Positions 49,378 through 60,614 are shown, numbered from the stretch's first letter. The stretch: DNA of 64,000 nucleotides from Capsicum annuum (GCF_002878395.1 NC_061115.1:55235730-55299729), one strand, 5' to 3'. A program made the numbers and translations. Notes: generated by a model from the sequence alone, not told the origin.

Positions 49378-52359
49378 CACACTTCTCTTAGTTCAAATTC
49401 ATCTCTGGAACATCAAAGATCTTGCTTCAAAGTTGAATATATTTTATTCCTTGTGAATTTTTAAGATTTTGACTTTTTATCATGTGGAAAATTGAATAAG
49501 CTTTCCATCAATACTAAATTCACCCAAATACGACACACGGGCGAAGAGTTAGAGCCATTTTAGTGAGACAGTGTACAACCTGACACTTTGACGCATTGCG
49601 GAGTCAGCCAAAATCATCAAAATTTAGTGAGCCTCCATGATTATGGTGCTTCGCGCCAAGGATCGATTTTAGAATTGTCAAATTCTAGTAGTTCACCGCA
49701 ATTTCATCACGTCACGGTGAAGCTTTTATCGGCGCTCCAGTTCTGGATTTTAATTACAAATACAAAATAGTCATTTTTATACCACTATATATACTCCTTA
49801 ACACGATATTAAACCACATTAAACTCAAATATTGTTGTTTTCTCAAAATTTCCCTCAAGAACAAGAGATAGGATTCCCAAATCAAGACCCCAATTATCAA
49901 GGTTTCACCATTAATCTTTCAAGGATCAAGTAGTAAGGTATGCAGATGTTGATTCTTGGGTTCCTTCCACCAAAGAAGTTCAAGAATCCTTTTCTAAATT
50001 CAAAGATTACAATTTTATGAGATTTTCATGACTCATGTAAATTGAAGTTTATGTTCATGTTATTGTTGAAATATAATTCAAGCATTAGAATACAAGTTGG
50101 AAGCTTTGATCTTGACTTGGGTTGAATTGCATTATGTCCATGTTAAATCCCTAGAGTTGCATGTTGATTTATGTATTTATGATAATTAGAGGTGAAAATT
50201 GTTGAATAAACAAAGAATGCTCCCCATATATTTTATAAAATGCTTATGTAAAGGAATAAGAGCCATTATAGCATGTTGACTAGAAATCTCCAATTGTGTG
50301 TAAGTTCATGCATTCCAAGTGTTTGTTAACAAGCCTTAGTGAATGAATTGTGACATGTTAGTGTGAAATTCCCCAATTATGTGCTCTTCAATTCATGTTA
50401 AGTGGTTGTTGTAACACCTTGTTGAATGGAGTATGAGCCAATAACATGTCTCCCTATACTATCACATGTTTATGATTTCCTAGTGCTTGAAGAGATGTTT
50501 TAATAATTGTAATAGTGAATAAAAGTCCCTGGTCATGGTTATTTAAGATGGTTATGTTTTACTTTTATGTTATTGAGTCCTGGGGGTATTTATACCCGAT
50601 AAATTAGTTATTGTGTAGAGCCATGTCAGTTTTCACGATAGTCTCAGTCAAGACACAATCCTTAGAACTCCGTCACTTACAAAATTCAGTACTCTCAGAC
50701 AGTTACAAAACTTAAGAAATCTCAGTAATCCAAATATCATTAGCATTCCAGATTTAGTTCAGTACTCAGCTCAAATCTTAGTAGTATTTTCAAGAATTCA
50801 GTTCAGACCTAGTATTATTCAAGTAATCAATTCAGAACTCAGTATCATTTAGTCAGATAACGATATTCAGTCGTATTCCGTCAGTCTTCAAAATTAAGTG
50901 AACTCAACTTAACTCAGTTAATTAGTATTATCAATAACAGATTCAGCTCAGTCTAGTACAGTTTAAGAAAAAGAATCAGTTCAAAATCTTTTAGTTGGGA
51001 GCAGGACTTAGCACCGAGTGAACCTAGGGATGGGATCTCACCCATTAGAGAGGAATGAGATCCCTACGAGGAATCCCTAAGTTCCAGAACTACTTAGCAA
51101 GTGTAGGTTTGATATTTCACCCACTAGATAGGATTTACATACCTAGAGATCACCCGTTAGTATATTATATATATAGGAAAGATCCCAGAGGTCACCCGTT
51201 AGATAGTACTGACTCCACAAGAGAGGTTTTTACCCATTTCATGGTACTGACACCCTTCTATCTGGGGTTACAGTTTGGACCCTAACTTATCTAGAAGGGG
51301 CATATTAGTTAGATGACTACTACCTACAGTGTCAATTTCAGAATCAGTCTCAGTAAAGGAACTTAGTTCAATAGTACAGAGTAAGGACTGTCAGATACAG
51401 TCAATCATTATGATTACCAACAGACTCAGAGATCACCCGCTAGATAGGACTATTCTCAGATTTAGTTAATCAGCTTCAGTATCATCAGATTTAGAGATCA
51501 CCTGCTAGATAGGACTTATCTCAGACTAAGTCAAATAATATTCATTATCAGTAAATATAGAGATGACCCGCTAGATAGGACTGATCTCAAATTTAAGTCA
51601 AGCATTCCCATTATCATTAAGTTCAGAGATCACCTGTTAGAGAGGAAGGTCTCAACCTCAGTACTCAGTTATCAATATCAGAAGATTCAGTTATTTAATA
51701 TCTTAGTATTAGTAGTGATTTTAGACATTAGTGAAGAAGTACCTACGTCTCAGTATTTAGAGTCACGATGATTTCAGTGATAGTTTGTGCATTCATGCAT
51801 ATGTACTCATTCCATATTCTCATGATTATTCAGTTAAGTAATTGTTCATGTATAAGCCCTTGCATTTAGCATTATCTCATCTTGCATACTTAGTACAATC
51901 CCACGTACTAATACATATGCGCTATTGTGTTTTACTTTAGATCATAGGTTCAGAAGCACGAGATCTAGAGTACCCTTAGCAACTCAGTTCCAGTTAGCAG
52001 CAGTAGACCTAGCAGTGAGTCCTCATCATTCAAGAATGGTTATTATTTCATTTTATTACTATTTCTAATATTTCAGTAGTTGGATTTAGTTGGGAACATG
52101 TCTCATCAAGTCTTTATTCAGAGAGTTTAGAGGCTTTCAGACTAGTTATTCAGACAGATATTTAGCTTTGATATTGCTAAACTTTATTTCAGTTGTATTT
52201 TAAGTATTTGAACCTTATGGCAAGTTCTGCCAATTTTCCATATTTATTTTAGTATATTATGCAGTGCTCAGTTATAGATATCAGAAAGGGTTACATTGTG
52301 GTTCCTCGGGGTCACGAGCAGTGTGTGGCATTTCAGTTCCAAAATATCAGGGTGTTACA
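49378..52359 (+). repeat. 3' LTR of element B
   Basis: 2982 bp, TGTAATACTCC to GGGTGTTACA. It keeps the TCACCCGCTAGATAGGACT-like repeats (about 51425-51660), many in better condition than in the 5' copy. Confidence 0.87.
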
Positions 52360-52523
52360 CACACGCTCTTGCGCATATCTAATATTTGTTGATCGACATA
52401 GAAATGGTCGAGCCAACGACCTTATTGTGTGACAACGCTGTAGCAAACATGCAAGAGGTCTGGGCTTATAGGGTACTAACTGGACACTTGGAGCCTGTGT
52501 ATAAAAAAGAGCCTGTTAAATAA
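52360..52523 (+). pseudogene. ULP-like copy 1, C-terminal end
   Basis: After the CACAC target repeat the frame reads ALAHI, a stop, then EMVEPTTLLCDNAVANMQEV and AYRVLTGHLEPVYKKEPVK, ending TAATAA. It continues the protease-domain exon that stops at ESH before element B and gives the gene its natural C-terminus. One internal stop. Confidence 0.7.
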
Positions 52524-52624
52524 TAATTTTTTTTATTTCAAGTCACTTCACTTTATATTACATGCATATATATAAATATATGTAGGGGCAATTTTCTTTG
52601 TCTGATGATAGTTGAATTTTTCAA

Positions 52625-52815
52625 AATGCAACAGATTGTCGACCTGTTGTAAAATATATTCTATGTATTCTGACAGATAGTTTATTTATTGCAATAGGTT
52701 GTTCCTCTATTGCATTATGCTAATATAGTCTTATCTGTTGAAACAGTGGAAAGACCTGTTTGATAATTTCTAATAGATGACCTACATGTTGCAATATATG
52801 TCTAAATCTATTTGA
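52625..52815. repeat. short-palindrome array 9
   Basis: CAACAGATTGTCGACCTGTTG and similar diverged dyads between the end of ULP-like copy 1 and the GRF zinc-finger remnant. Confidence 0.68.
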
Positions 52816-52829
52816 TATTTTCTAACAAT

Positions 52830-53308
52830 TATGCTTGAATATCCATATGCTCAACAACACCAATTCTGTAGCAAATACAAATACACCATCATGAAATGTT
52901 CAATAATTAGGCTTGAATGTCCATGTGCCAAACACCACCAACCTAGTAGCAATAACGCCAAAAATATAGTATCTTCTTGCTCAATTTTGTTTCTCTTCAA
53001 AAGCCTTGACTTTCTTCAACAAACCCTAAATTACATGATTTACTTGTGAAGGGTATCATTCTTCATACCATTCAAAGTAATCATATCCACCCAACTTCTA
53101 GAAAAACAAGACCACAATTACAAAATAATTACAAGTCAATAAGTAATCAACTAATGAAATTAAAAAAATTACCTTTGAAATCATATAAGTAAAAAAACCT
53201 ACGACCTAGATTTTGTTTAGTCCAAGAAGTCTTCAATAGAGCTTTATGACCACACTTACAATATCAAAAATCTTTGTCACAAAAAATAGTGGAAGATGAG
53301 CTCGACAT
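52830..53308 (-). pseudogene. GRF-type zinc-finger gene remnant
   Basis: Minus-strand start at 53308: MSSSSSTIFCDKDF, a stop, then CKCGHKALLKTSWTKQNLG followed by RRFF, the signature of a GRF zinc finger (usually CxCG...TSWT..NPGRRFF.C). The Cys expected after GRRFF is not in register. A good intron (donor at 53172, acceptor TTTTTCTAG at 53098) leads to a second exon with GGYDYFEWYEE, a stop, and a helical tail GLLKKVKAFEEKQN. A one-base frameshift lies at the exon join. GRF fingers bind single-stranded nucleic acid in several DNA-repair and topoisomerase proteins; small plant GRF proteins of this shape are common near transposons. Its neighbours are the two ULP-like genes and palindrome arrays. 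Confidence 0.72.
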
Positions 53309-53699
53309 TATCAAGCTCACTTGGATAAAAGAAAAAAAATGTAGAAAGAAATATAAATAATCGAGATGAATTCAGATAGAGAAAAAAAGACGAAGAAGAA
53401 AAAGAAGATTCGGGAATTTAGAGTTAAATTTTATGAAGAAGATGAATATATAAAATAATGGTAAAAAGTAACCATTGGGGACCAAATCAACAAAAATACG
53501 CGAGCATCCTACAGGGAAAAAAGTGACAAATTGGCACATTTGATGGCTTTTTTTTATTTTTTGTGTTTAAATTGAACATTGTCTACTTGATGCCTATTTT
53601 ATTTTAGGTGTTTAAACTGAATACTGTCAATGGGTTCTGTCTTTTTTATCTAAAGTTACTTTCACTTTTTACATGTTGTGGAAATTTTTTATGTCTAAT
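53309..53699. other. 5' flank of GRF remnant, no gene
   Basis: A purine-rich stretch (GAAGAAGAAAAAGAAG, about 53380-53430) followed by AT-rich sequence with a duplicated TTTATTTTAGGTGTTTAAAC-like piece around 53560-53620. No domain is seen. Confidence 0.4.
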
Positions 53700-53990
53700 G
53701 AAAGTTGAATTTTTACAATACAATAGATTGTCTATCTTTTATAATCGATATTGTACCTGTTCTAACATATAGTTTATCTGTTGCAATGGGTTGATCATCT
53801 ATAGCATTATGTTGATGTTTCTATCTAAGTCTATCTGTTGCAATAGTGGAAAGACCTTTTTGATAATTTTCAACAGATTACCTGCCTATGGCAACATATG
53901 TCTGAATCTGTTTGATATTTTCCAATAGATATGTCGTCTGTTGTAACAGATACATTAGCTATTGCAATATTTGAATCTATTATTCCATTC
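53700..53990. repeat. short-palindrome array 10
   Basis: Dyads such as GTCGTCTGTTGTAACAGAT. It shares a run (GATAATTTTCAACAGATTAC and CATATGTCTGAATCTG) with array 9 at 52760-52815, so the two are duplicates flanking the GRF remnant. Confidence 0.7.
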
Positions 53991-54199
53991 AGTTTATAAG
54001 TTCAAATCTAAGGAAAAAAATAAAATTCATACACAAAATAAAATAAATTGAAGCCTTCAAAAATTAGCTGAAATAAATCAACAAATAAATAAAATATTAA
54101 AAATTGTTATGGGTACAGATCTCAACAAATACATCAATAATTTAAGTAGTGCTGTCAAAAATTCCTAAGAACAGGTGAGGTTATTAATTTGACACTCAA

Positions 54200-56708
54200 G
54201 CTATAAAGATCTACTCAATATAGATAAGTAGTTCTTCATCCGATGCTATGGAATTTTGCTTTGGTTGTTGTGGATCTTTATTGTCGCTTACGTATGATTT
54301 CTTCGCTTTATGTTCTCCGTATTTCCATAAAATAGTAGCATATTGTCAATGTTATTCAGCAGTAGCTTCTACATCCACCTAAGAAGCCAGAATTGGTCAA
54401 TGCTAATGACGGAGATACAATAAAACGGAAAAGGACAACTCATCTTTTCTAGCAAATCAAACATGTCTTCCTCTTATTTTAAATTATCTCAAACATATTA
54501 TATTTTTGTTGCAACAGATGAATCAACTGTTGGGATAAATTTCTACATGAGGAAGACCTCTATGATCATTTCCAATAAATGAACCATCTGTTGAAAGATA
54601 TGACTCATCTATTGTAGCAGATAGGTCATTTGTTGGTACAAATAAAAGTGGTATGAGAGATTTTTGATTGGCTAAGAAAAGATGAGACATATGTCACAAC
54701 AAATACTTTATCTTTATGCAATAAGTTGGTCAACTGTTGCAACATATGTATATATTTGTTTGATAATTTTCAGCAGATATGTCATTTATTGAAAAAAATA
54801 TATATTTGTTTGTTAGTTGGAATAGATATATATATTCACCTTCTTCGGCTCGTGCTTCTCTCCTTTGGACATTGTACATTACTCAGTGTAACACACGGAT
54901 AGAGGAGTTACAATTTTTCCTTTTTTAATGCTTTATAATGCCTTGGAAATTACTTTCCTTCTCCTCTTAGCCTTAATCTCTAATGGAGTGGATGGATATA
55001 AAATCCTCTTTGATGGAATGACACCCCTATTAGATATCAATTTCTTTACAAAAATAGTTAATACATTAATAGCATTAATCACTACATCATGTTTTGCCTT
55101 GCAGTCTTGACATTTGCATCCAAAATATTCACTGGGAAAGGCAAAATCTGTATAACCAGTATGATCATACTCGTATTGGTATGTTTTAAATAATATAAGA
55201 AGGGCATCATTAGCACTAACAGTAGCACCAGTACAACCACCAACAACTCTATCACCACTAAGACCATCAATAATAACAATTCCACCTTCCAAAATTATTT
55301 TTCTTATAATGGTTGTTTCTCTAAACAATTTCATTTTTATTCTGTCAATGACCTTAGGGTCCAATAAAGTTTGCACATACCATAAATTAAGAAAAATAGA
55401 ATCTTCAAATCTTCATTGGTTGGAACTAGCGACGGATGCACAATCTAACATAAATCATTACATATATTAGAATGATGATTAGAACATTCAAAAAAATCAT
55501 TAATTAAAGGAAAAAATTAATTATAATTATACTTATTTCATTCTTCGAGGGGTTGAAGAGATCAAGAAATTTTGTATTTTTATCATTTTTGGCCGACAAC
55601 CATCTCAAGATTCTTTGACAGGAAACTTCTTCCTGGTAGTTCACTTGTTGTCTCAAATAAGTAATGGCTTCAAACACTCAAGCCTATAAAATAACTCTAA
55701 TATATCAAAACCATTATTGAGTAAAAAAATGAATGATATCATAATAAAAAAATAAAACATTTACCATGAAAGCCCATGGCAAGCCATAGAAGTTGACTGT
55801 CTTGGGCACTAACGGAATCAACAAATATTTGACAGTCATTTTGAAGCTTTCATAACCCCAAGGATAGCAGTTAAATTCCTCAAGATACTCGAAGAGCTTT
55901 ATTAAACCAATGCTTATGTTGTTATTGACCTCTCTCGCCCAAAGAATATTATGTACAAACCAAACCACGAACAATGACTGTTTGTGCTTCTTTGAAATTC
56001 TTTTACCTTTCAATACTTTTATCAAATTTTAGTTTTTGAATCTTGGACCAACAATGAACACCAGGTCATCACTATCACACGACTTGCCTTTATCTTTTTT
56101 GGGTGTGTGGGGTGTTTTTTTAGGTTAGAGTAGGTATAACATGAGAAAAAGAAGGAGAATAACATTTATGTCTAGTAACTATGGAAAACTCCTTCCAACC
56201 AAAACAAACAGGCAAGCCACAGTAATTTATCCATACCTCGTCCATTATCTTTGTTTTCATACATAAACCTACATTTGAGAAGTTCATATACTATTTTCAT
56301 TTGAAAATGAGCATTGTTGTCCTCCGGCAAATCAAGATATTTCCCAAAGAAGCTGTTCCTAAAATAAGCATCTAATTTTTGTTCTCAAAATATTTTTCTG
56401 AAGGCGTTGAAAGATTTTCCCATGGCTGACTTAACCACAAATTCACCTGTTAAATCTATGCCACCATCACATTGTATTCTGATGGGATGACGATCAATAC
56501 TTAAGGTTTTGACTAACTCTTCAGTGGAAGGGCTATTAGCATTTTGATCATCTCTTTTAAAATATTCCTCATCCCCATGTTCATCATATTCTGCTACTGA
56601 TTAAGATAACAGTTGTAAAGCAAGCTTATAGAGTGGTAGATGTAGACTAGCTGCTTCACTTGTTCCTTTACTTGGACTTGATTCGGTTTATATTCATTTG
56701 GGATCCAT
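54200..56708 (-). pseudogene. ULP-like gene copy 2
   Basis: Minus-strand exons can be followed. Exon 1 (56708-55765) starts with a broken SSPSKGTSEAA-like frame, then [52 protein letters not shown] and VNFYGLPWAFM. Exon 2 is 55683 to about 55533. Exon 3 (55444-54840) has KVIDRIKMKLFRETTIIRKI and CKCQDCKAKHD. Exon 4 (from 54378) has KQNSIASDEELL. Donor and acceptor positions match copy 1. No His/Asp/Cys protease part is found, so the C-terminus is missing or lost. Stops and a frameshift make it a pseudogene. Its first exon is better kept than that of copy 1. Confidence 0.75.
54490..54835. repeat. short-palindrome array 11, in an intron
   Basis: Dyads such as TTGTTGCAACAGATGAATC and CATTTCCAATAAATGAACC fill the intron between exons 3 and 4 of ULP-like copy 2, like arrays 7 and 8 in copy 1. 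Confidence 0.7.
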
Positions 56709-56799
56709 ATTATCTAAAATTAATAGGTATATAAAAATATATTATAATTGATTAATGCATCATTAAAAAGGGACAACAGTAAATCTAACATACAAAACA

Positions 56800-57409
56800 A
56801 TAAAATAACAATTGCAATAAACCACACATCTGTTACACCGGTAGATTTTCTGTTGCACCAAATAACCAACCTATTGTAATGGATCAGTAATCTATTACAA
56901 CAATAAAAAACATATCACTTATCTTTTAAGACAGATGAATGGTCGGTGCAACAGATCACACATCTATTTTAATATTTTAGTGATCTGTTATGATAATTAA
57001 ATAACGTGTTGCAACAAATGAGTAATCTGTGTCAACAATACAAAAAATATCATTCATCTATTTAGAAAGATGAATGGTCTATGTAATATATTACACATCT
57101 ACTATAACATATGAGTGATCTGTTGGAATAGTCAACTAACTAGTAGCATCGGCTGAGTAATCTATTACGATAATACAAAACATATCACTCATCTGTTAAG
57201 AAAGATGAATGGTCTGTGCAACAGATCATACATCTATTGTAATATATGAGTGATCTCTTAGAACAGCTATCAATGATCAATATTGCTTAGCTTTTTTCAA
57301 TAGAAGGGTCATTTGTCACGACAGATGAATGATCAGTTGGAAAAATTAAGTCTTGGACATGCACTGTTGGAAGAGTTGATAGGATTTTATCCGATAAGAG
57401 GTTCATCTA
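56800..57409. repeat. short-palindrome array 12
   Basis: Dense CATCTGTTA/AACAGATGA words with longer repeats, for example AAAGATGAATGGTCTGTGCA near 56930, 57065 and 57205, upstream of the minus-strand ULP-like copy 2. Confidence 0.75.
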
Positions 57410-57870
57410 TTGAAACAAATCTTTAATCTGATGGTTCCTCTATTACATCATATGGTTAATCTATTACGTCAGATTTTTAATCTGATGGTTTCTCTGTTGC
57501 ATCCAATAGTAAATCTGTTCCATCAAATGGTTAATCTATTACAACATATGCTTAATATATTGCATCAGATTATTAAACTATTGCATCATATGTAAATCTA
57601 TTGCATTAGATTTTTTCTGATGGTTCCTCTATTGCATCAGATGATTAATTTATTACATCAGATGGTTAATCTGTTGCATTAGATGGGTAATCTTTTGCAT
57701 CAGATGGTTAATCTATTACATCAGTTTGTTAATATGTTGCATCAAAATTATAATCTGATGATTTTTTTGTTGCATCAGACGGTTGATCTGTTGCATCATA
57801 TGCTAAATTTGTTGCATAAGATGATTAATATGTTGCACCAGATGGATAATCTGTTGGAGAAAAAATAGTA
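57410..57870. repeat. 21-bp tandem repeat (GTTAATCTGTTGCATCAGATG)
   Basis: Degenerate tandem units of about 21 bp related to the palindrome, here with CATCAG in place of CAACAG. Because 21 is a multiple of three, the plus strand stays open for long stretches and reads as heptads of MVNLLHQ. I treat this as repeat, not gene. Confidence 0.8.
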
Positions 57871-58579
57871 GCATGATTTAGTTTAACAGAACAATAGCAA
57901 TATCACAATATATACCAAGAACAAGAACAAATCAACCCAGTGATGGGTGCAACAAATTAAACTTTGAAATCAAACAACAAAAGAGAAGAGAAAAAATATC
58001 AGAAATTAAGGTTTTATTCAGACAACATTCCAAATTAAAGCAACAAATATTGAAATTTTTAACCAATAATATAAGATAAGTTGGCTCAAGTTTCTCATTT
58101 TCTTTAAAACTAAAAAGGCCATAATTTTTTACTTGTGAAAGAAGAAAAAGAACGATGAAGAATTCGAAGCTGTTATGGTCGAAGAGAAAGGCTGTCACGT
58201 CAATTGAGGGTTGAATTAGAAAAGGAACTCAAAATCCAACTATTTTTCATCAGAGGTTGAAGTAACCGGGGATTAAAAGGATAAATTTGTAGTACTATTG
58301 ATTGAGAGAAGCTGTCGAGAGAGAGAACAGAGACGGTCAATGATATGAATTAAAGAATTAAAGAGGAGTGTGGGTTGGGTTGATATATATTTTTGAAGAG
58401 ATTTGAAATTTTTTAAAATATTAATCAATTCTACAATTAACTTAATCAAGTTTCCTTCTTATGTTTGACCCTTTAAGTTGGTCAATGTCACGAAACATCA
58501 TTCATGACTTAAAAGACACCTTTCCTTCAATTTTCTCATGTTTCCTCTCTGAAATTTCTTTGCTGTTTAAGAAAACAAA
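57871..58579. other. spacer between palindrome array and inverted-repeat element
   Basis: A minus-strand frame of 88 codons (57932-58198) has no recognised domain. GAGAGAGAG-like purine runs at 58300-58350 and an AT-rich tail follow. A CACCTTTCCTTCAATTTTCT piece at 58517-58536 recurs near 36402, so this may be a repeated MULE flank. No gene is supported. Confidence 0.4.
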
Positions 58580-59363
58580 TAACACTTTGTTTGGATGGTG
58601 ATTTGTCATAGTTTCATAATGTATGGTATTGTATAGTGTGTTATTTTACTGTACAATATAGTACAATACAATGTTTGGATGAATTGTATCATTCACTACT
58701 ATTTAATAACAGTTTTATTTTTGGCCTGATGGTATGGTATGGTATCATAACTGGTAAGTTTAATAAAATGCCCTTAATTATTATAAGTTCTAATTTTATC
58801 AATAATTGTTAATAAAATAATTTTCTTGCTGCTAATCTATCATAAATTATGCCATATAAATATATTAAGTTGTTAAATTTATATAAATTTTAACAAAATC
58901 AATACATGATTTGATCAAAATAAATATAATTAGATTCATTTTCATAGAAACAAATTTCATTTCCTTTTGGTATTTTGAAATGTGACAACAAACTACAAGT
59001 ACAAAGTTTGAATGCATCTTTGTGTATTCTTCGGGTGTGTTGGGTGTGGAATACAAAAAAAATAAAAAAATAGATAATTTCTACATATTTTTTCATGTTT
59101 GTTACGCAAATAGAAAAATATATGTATATATTTAATAGAAAACAATGAGAACGAATAGAATAAGGGAGGTGGGGTAAGAAAAAAATTATGATTTTTTATT
59201 AAAAATATATTTGTGGATGGGGTAGTGGAGTAAGGGGGATCGAGCGTAGGGTAAGAAAAAAGTTTTGAACTACTAGGAAGTGGTAGTGGCCTAGTTGGAT
59301 AAGAAAATTGTTTTAAAACTTTTTGAAAATAAAAAAATTAGTTCAGGAGAGGGGCTGGTAAGT

Positions 59364-59384
59364 GGGGGGGGGGGGGGGGGGGGG
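59364..59384. repeat. poly-G run of 21
   Basis: Twenty-one consecutive G within the G-rich arm. It may be real or a sequencing/assembly artefact; the inverted arm has only short C runs at the matching place. Confidence 0.85.
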
Positions 59385-59807
59385 AGTAAGGAAAAAATTT
59401 GAAATGAAAAAAAAAAAATTAAAAAAAAAAATAGGTTGGGGTTTATGTAAGGGGTGGATCGAGGTTAGAATAAGGGATGGGATAAGAAAAATATTAAAAT
59501 TTTCTAACAAAAATTAAAAAAATAATTCAATTTTGGGTGGGGGTGGGGTGGGGATGGAGGAGGGGGAGAGAGGTGGCTCGTGAGGTGGGTGGAGGATAGG
59601 AGGTGGAGTTAAATAATACAGGGTAAAAGGTTAAAATAGGATTATATAATATTAAATAAGGGAATAATTGGTAAAAAAAAAAAAAGGAAACCATGGGATA
59701 CCATCAAATCGATGGTTACATAACACACTGTTTGGATGATGATTTTCCATGGCATAGTATAGAATGGTTATTAAGAGAACCACATTTATTTTGATTGTTT
59801 CTTAAAA

Positions 59808-60114
59808 GGAATAATACATAAACATACCCTTTAACTTGGTCTCAGATTATATTTATGACCTCCAACTTTGGGTGTGCACATGTAGGCACTTAAACTTGTA
59901 TATAGTTGCACAAGTAGACACACATTCCTATATGACATCCTACGTGGCCAATTTCTATCCTATATGGCGTCCTACGTGTATTATACCACATAGGTCGTGT
60001 GTGTCTACTTGTTAAGTATTATACATGTTTAAGTTCATACTTTTGCACACCAAATGTTGGAGGTTATAGATGTTATTTAAGGTAAAATTAAAGGGTATAT
60101 TTATGTATTATGTC
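59808..60114. mobile_element. Mutator-type MITE with 9-bp duplication
   Basis: 307 bp with terminal inverted repeats around ATAATACATAAA-C/T-ATACCC, flanked by the exact 9-bp repeat TTCTTAAAA (59799-59807 and 60115-60123). The interior is a long imperfect palindrome: CACAAGTAGACACAC near 59910 pairs with GTGTGTCTACTTGT near 60000. Nine-base target duplication is the Mutator hallmark. Confidence 0.85.
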
Positions 60115-60614
60115 TTCTTAAAATGTATGACATGGTATGGTTTAATCTCATGGTTTTATAACCATGAAAACCCTCACTTTATGTAATCACCTATTTGGTG
60201 GTATCCCCTCGTTTGCTTCTTTTTTTTCAATTATGCCCTTATTTAATATTATATATTCCTATTTGACCCTTCACCCTATATTAATTAACTCCACCTCCTA
60301 TCCCTCCCCCACCCCATGAGCCATCCCTGTCCCCCCTTCCCTCCTCACCCCCACCCCACCCTGCCAAAAATAAAATTATTTTTAGAAAATTTTAATTATT
60401 TTCTTATTCCACTCCTTATCCTGACCCCGACCCCGTACCCCTTACAAAAACCTACCCAATTTTTTTAAAAGTTTATTTTTTAAAAAAAATTCAAAACTTT
60501 TTCTTACCTCACCCTCACCCACCCCTTCTCCCCCCTCTCCACTTACCAGCCCCTCTTCCAAACTAAATTTTTTATTTTTCAAAAATTTTTAAACAATTTT
60601 CTTACCCTACCAGG

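Larger units (their letters stand above)
44537..52359 (+). mobile_element. LTR retrotransposon B, non-autonomous
   Basis: 7.8 kb, with LTRs 44537-47547 and 49378-52359, primer binding site at 47552 and a purine tract before 49378. Target repeats are CGCAC (44532-44536) and CACAC (52360-52364), one transition apart. The first LTR begins TATAATACC, evidently TGTAATACC with G to A. The 1.8-kb interior has no pol. LTRs differ at roughly 15% over the first ~235 bp by eye. It lies in the protease-domain exon of ULP-like copy 1, and removing it rejoins ESH to ALAHI. The LTR type resembles the inner element's, without a close match. Confidence 0.88.

Noticed and set aside
57410..57868. Two 61-codon open frames rich in MVNLLHQ heptads as a real coiled-coil protein
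   Set aside because: They are the reading of a 21-bp tandem repeat, have no start context or splice evidence, and are interrupted by a stop.
1185..57870. CRISPR-like regular repeats
   Set aside because: The short dyads are degenerate, unevenly spaced and have no unique spacers; the genome is clearly a plant nucleus.
59364..59384. G21 run as a functional G-quadruplex
   Set aside because: A homopolymer of this length is a common sequencing or assembly artefact and the opposite arm lacks the matching C run; kept only as a repeat.
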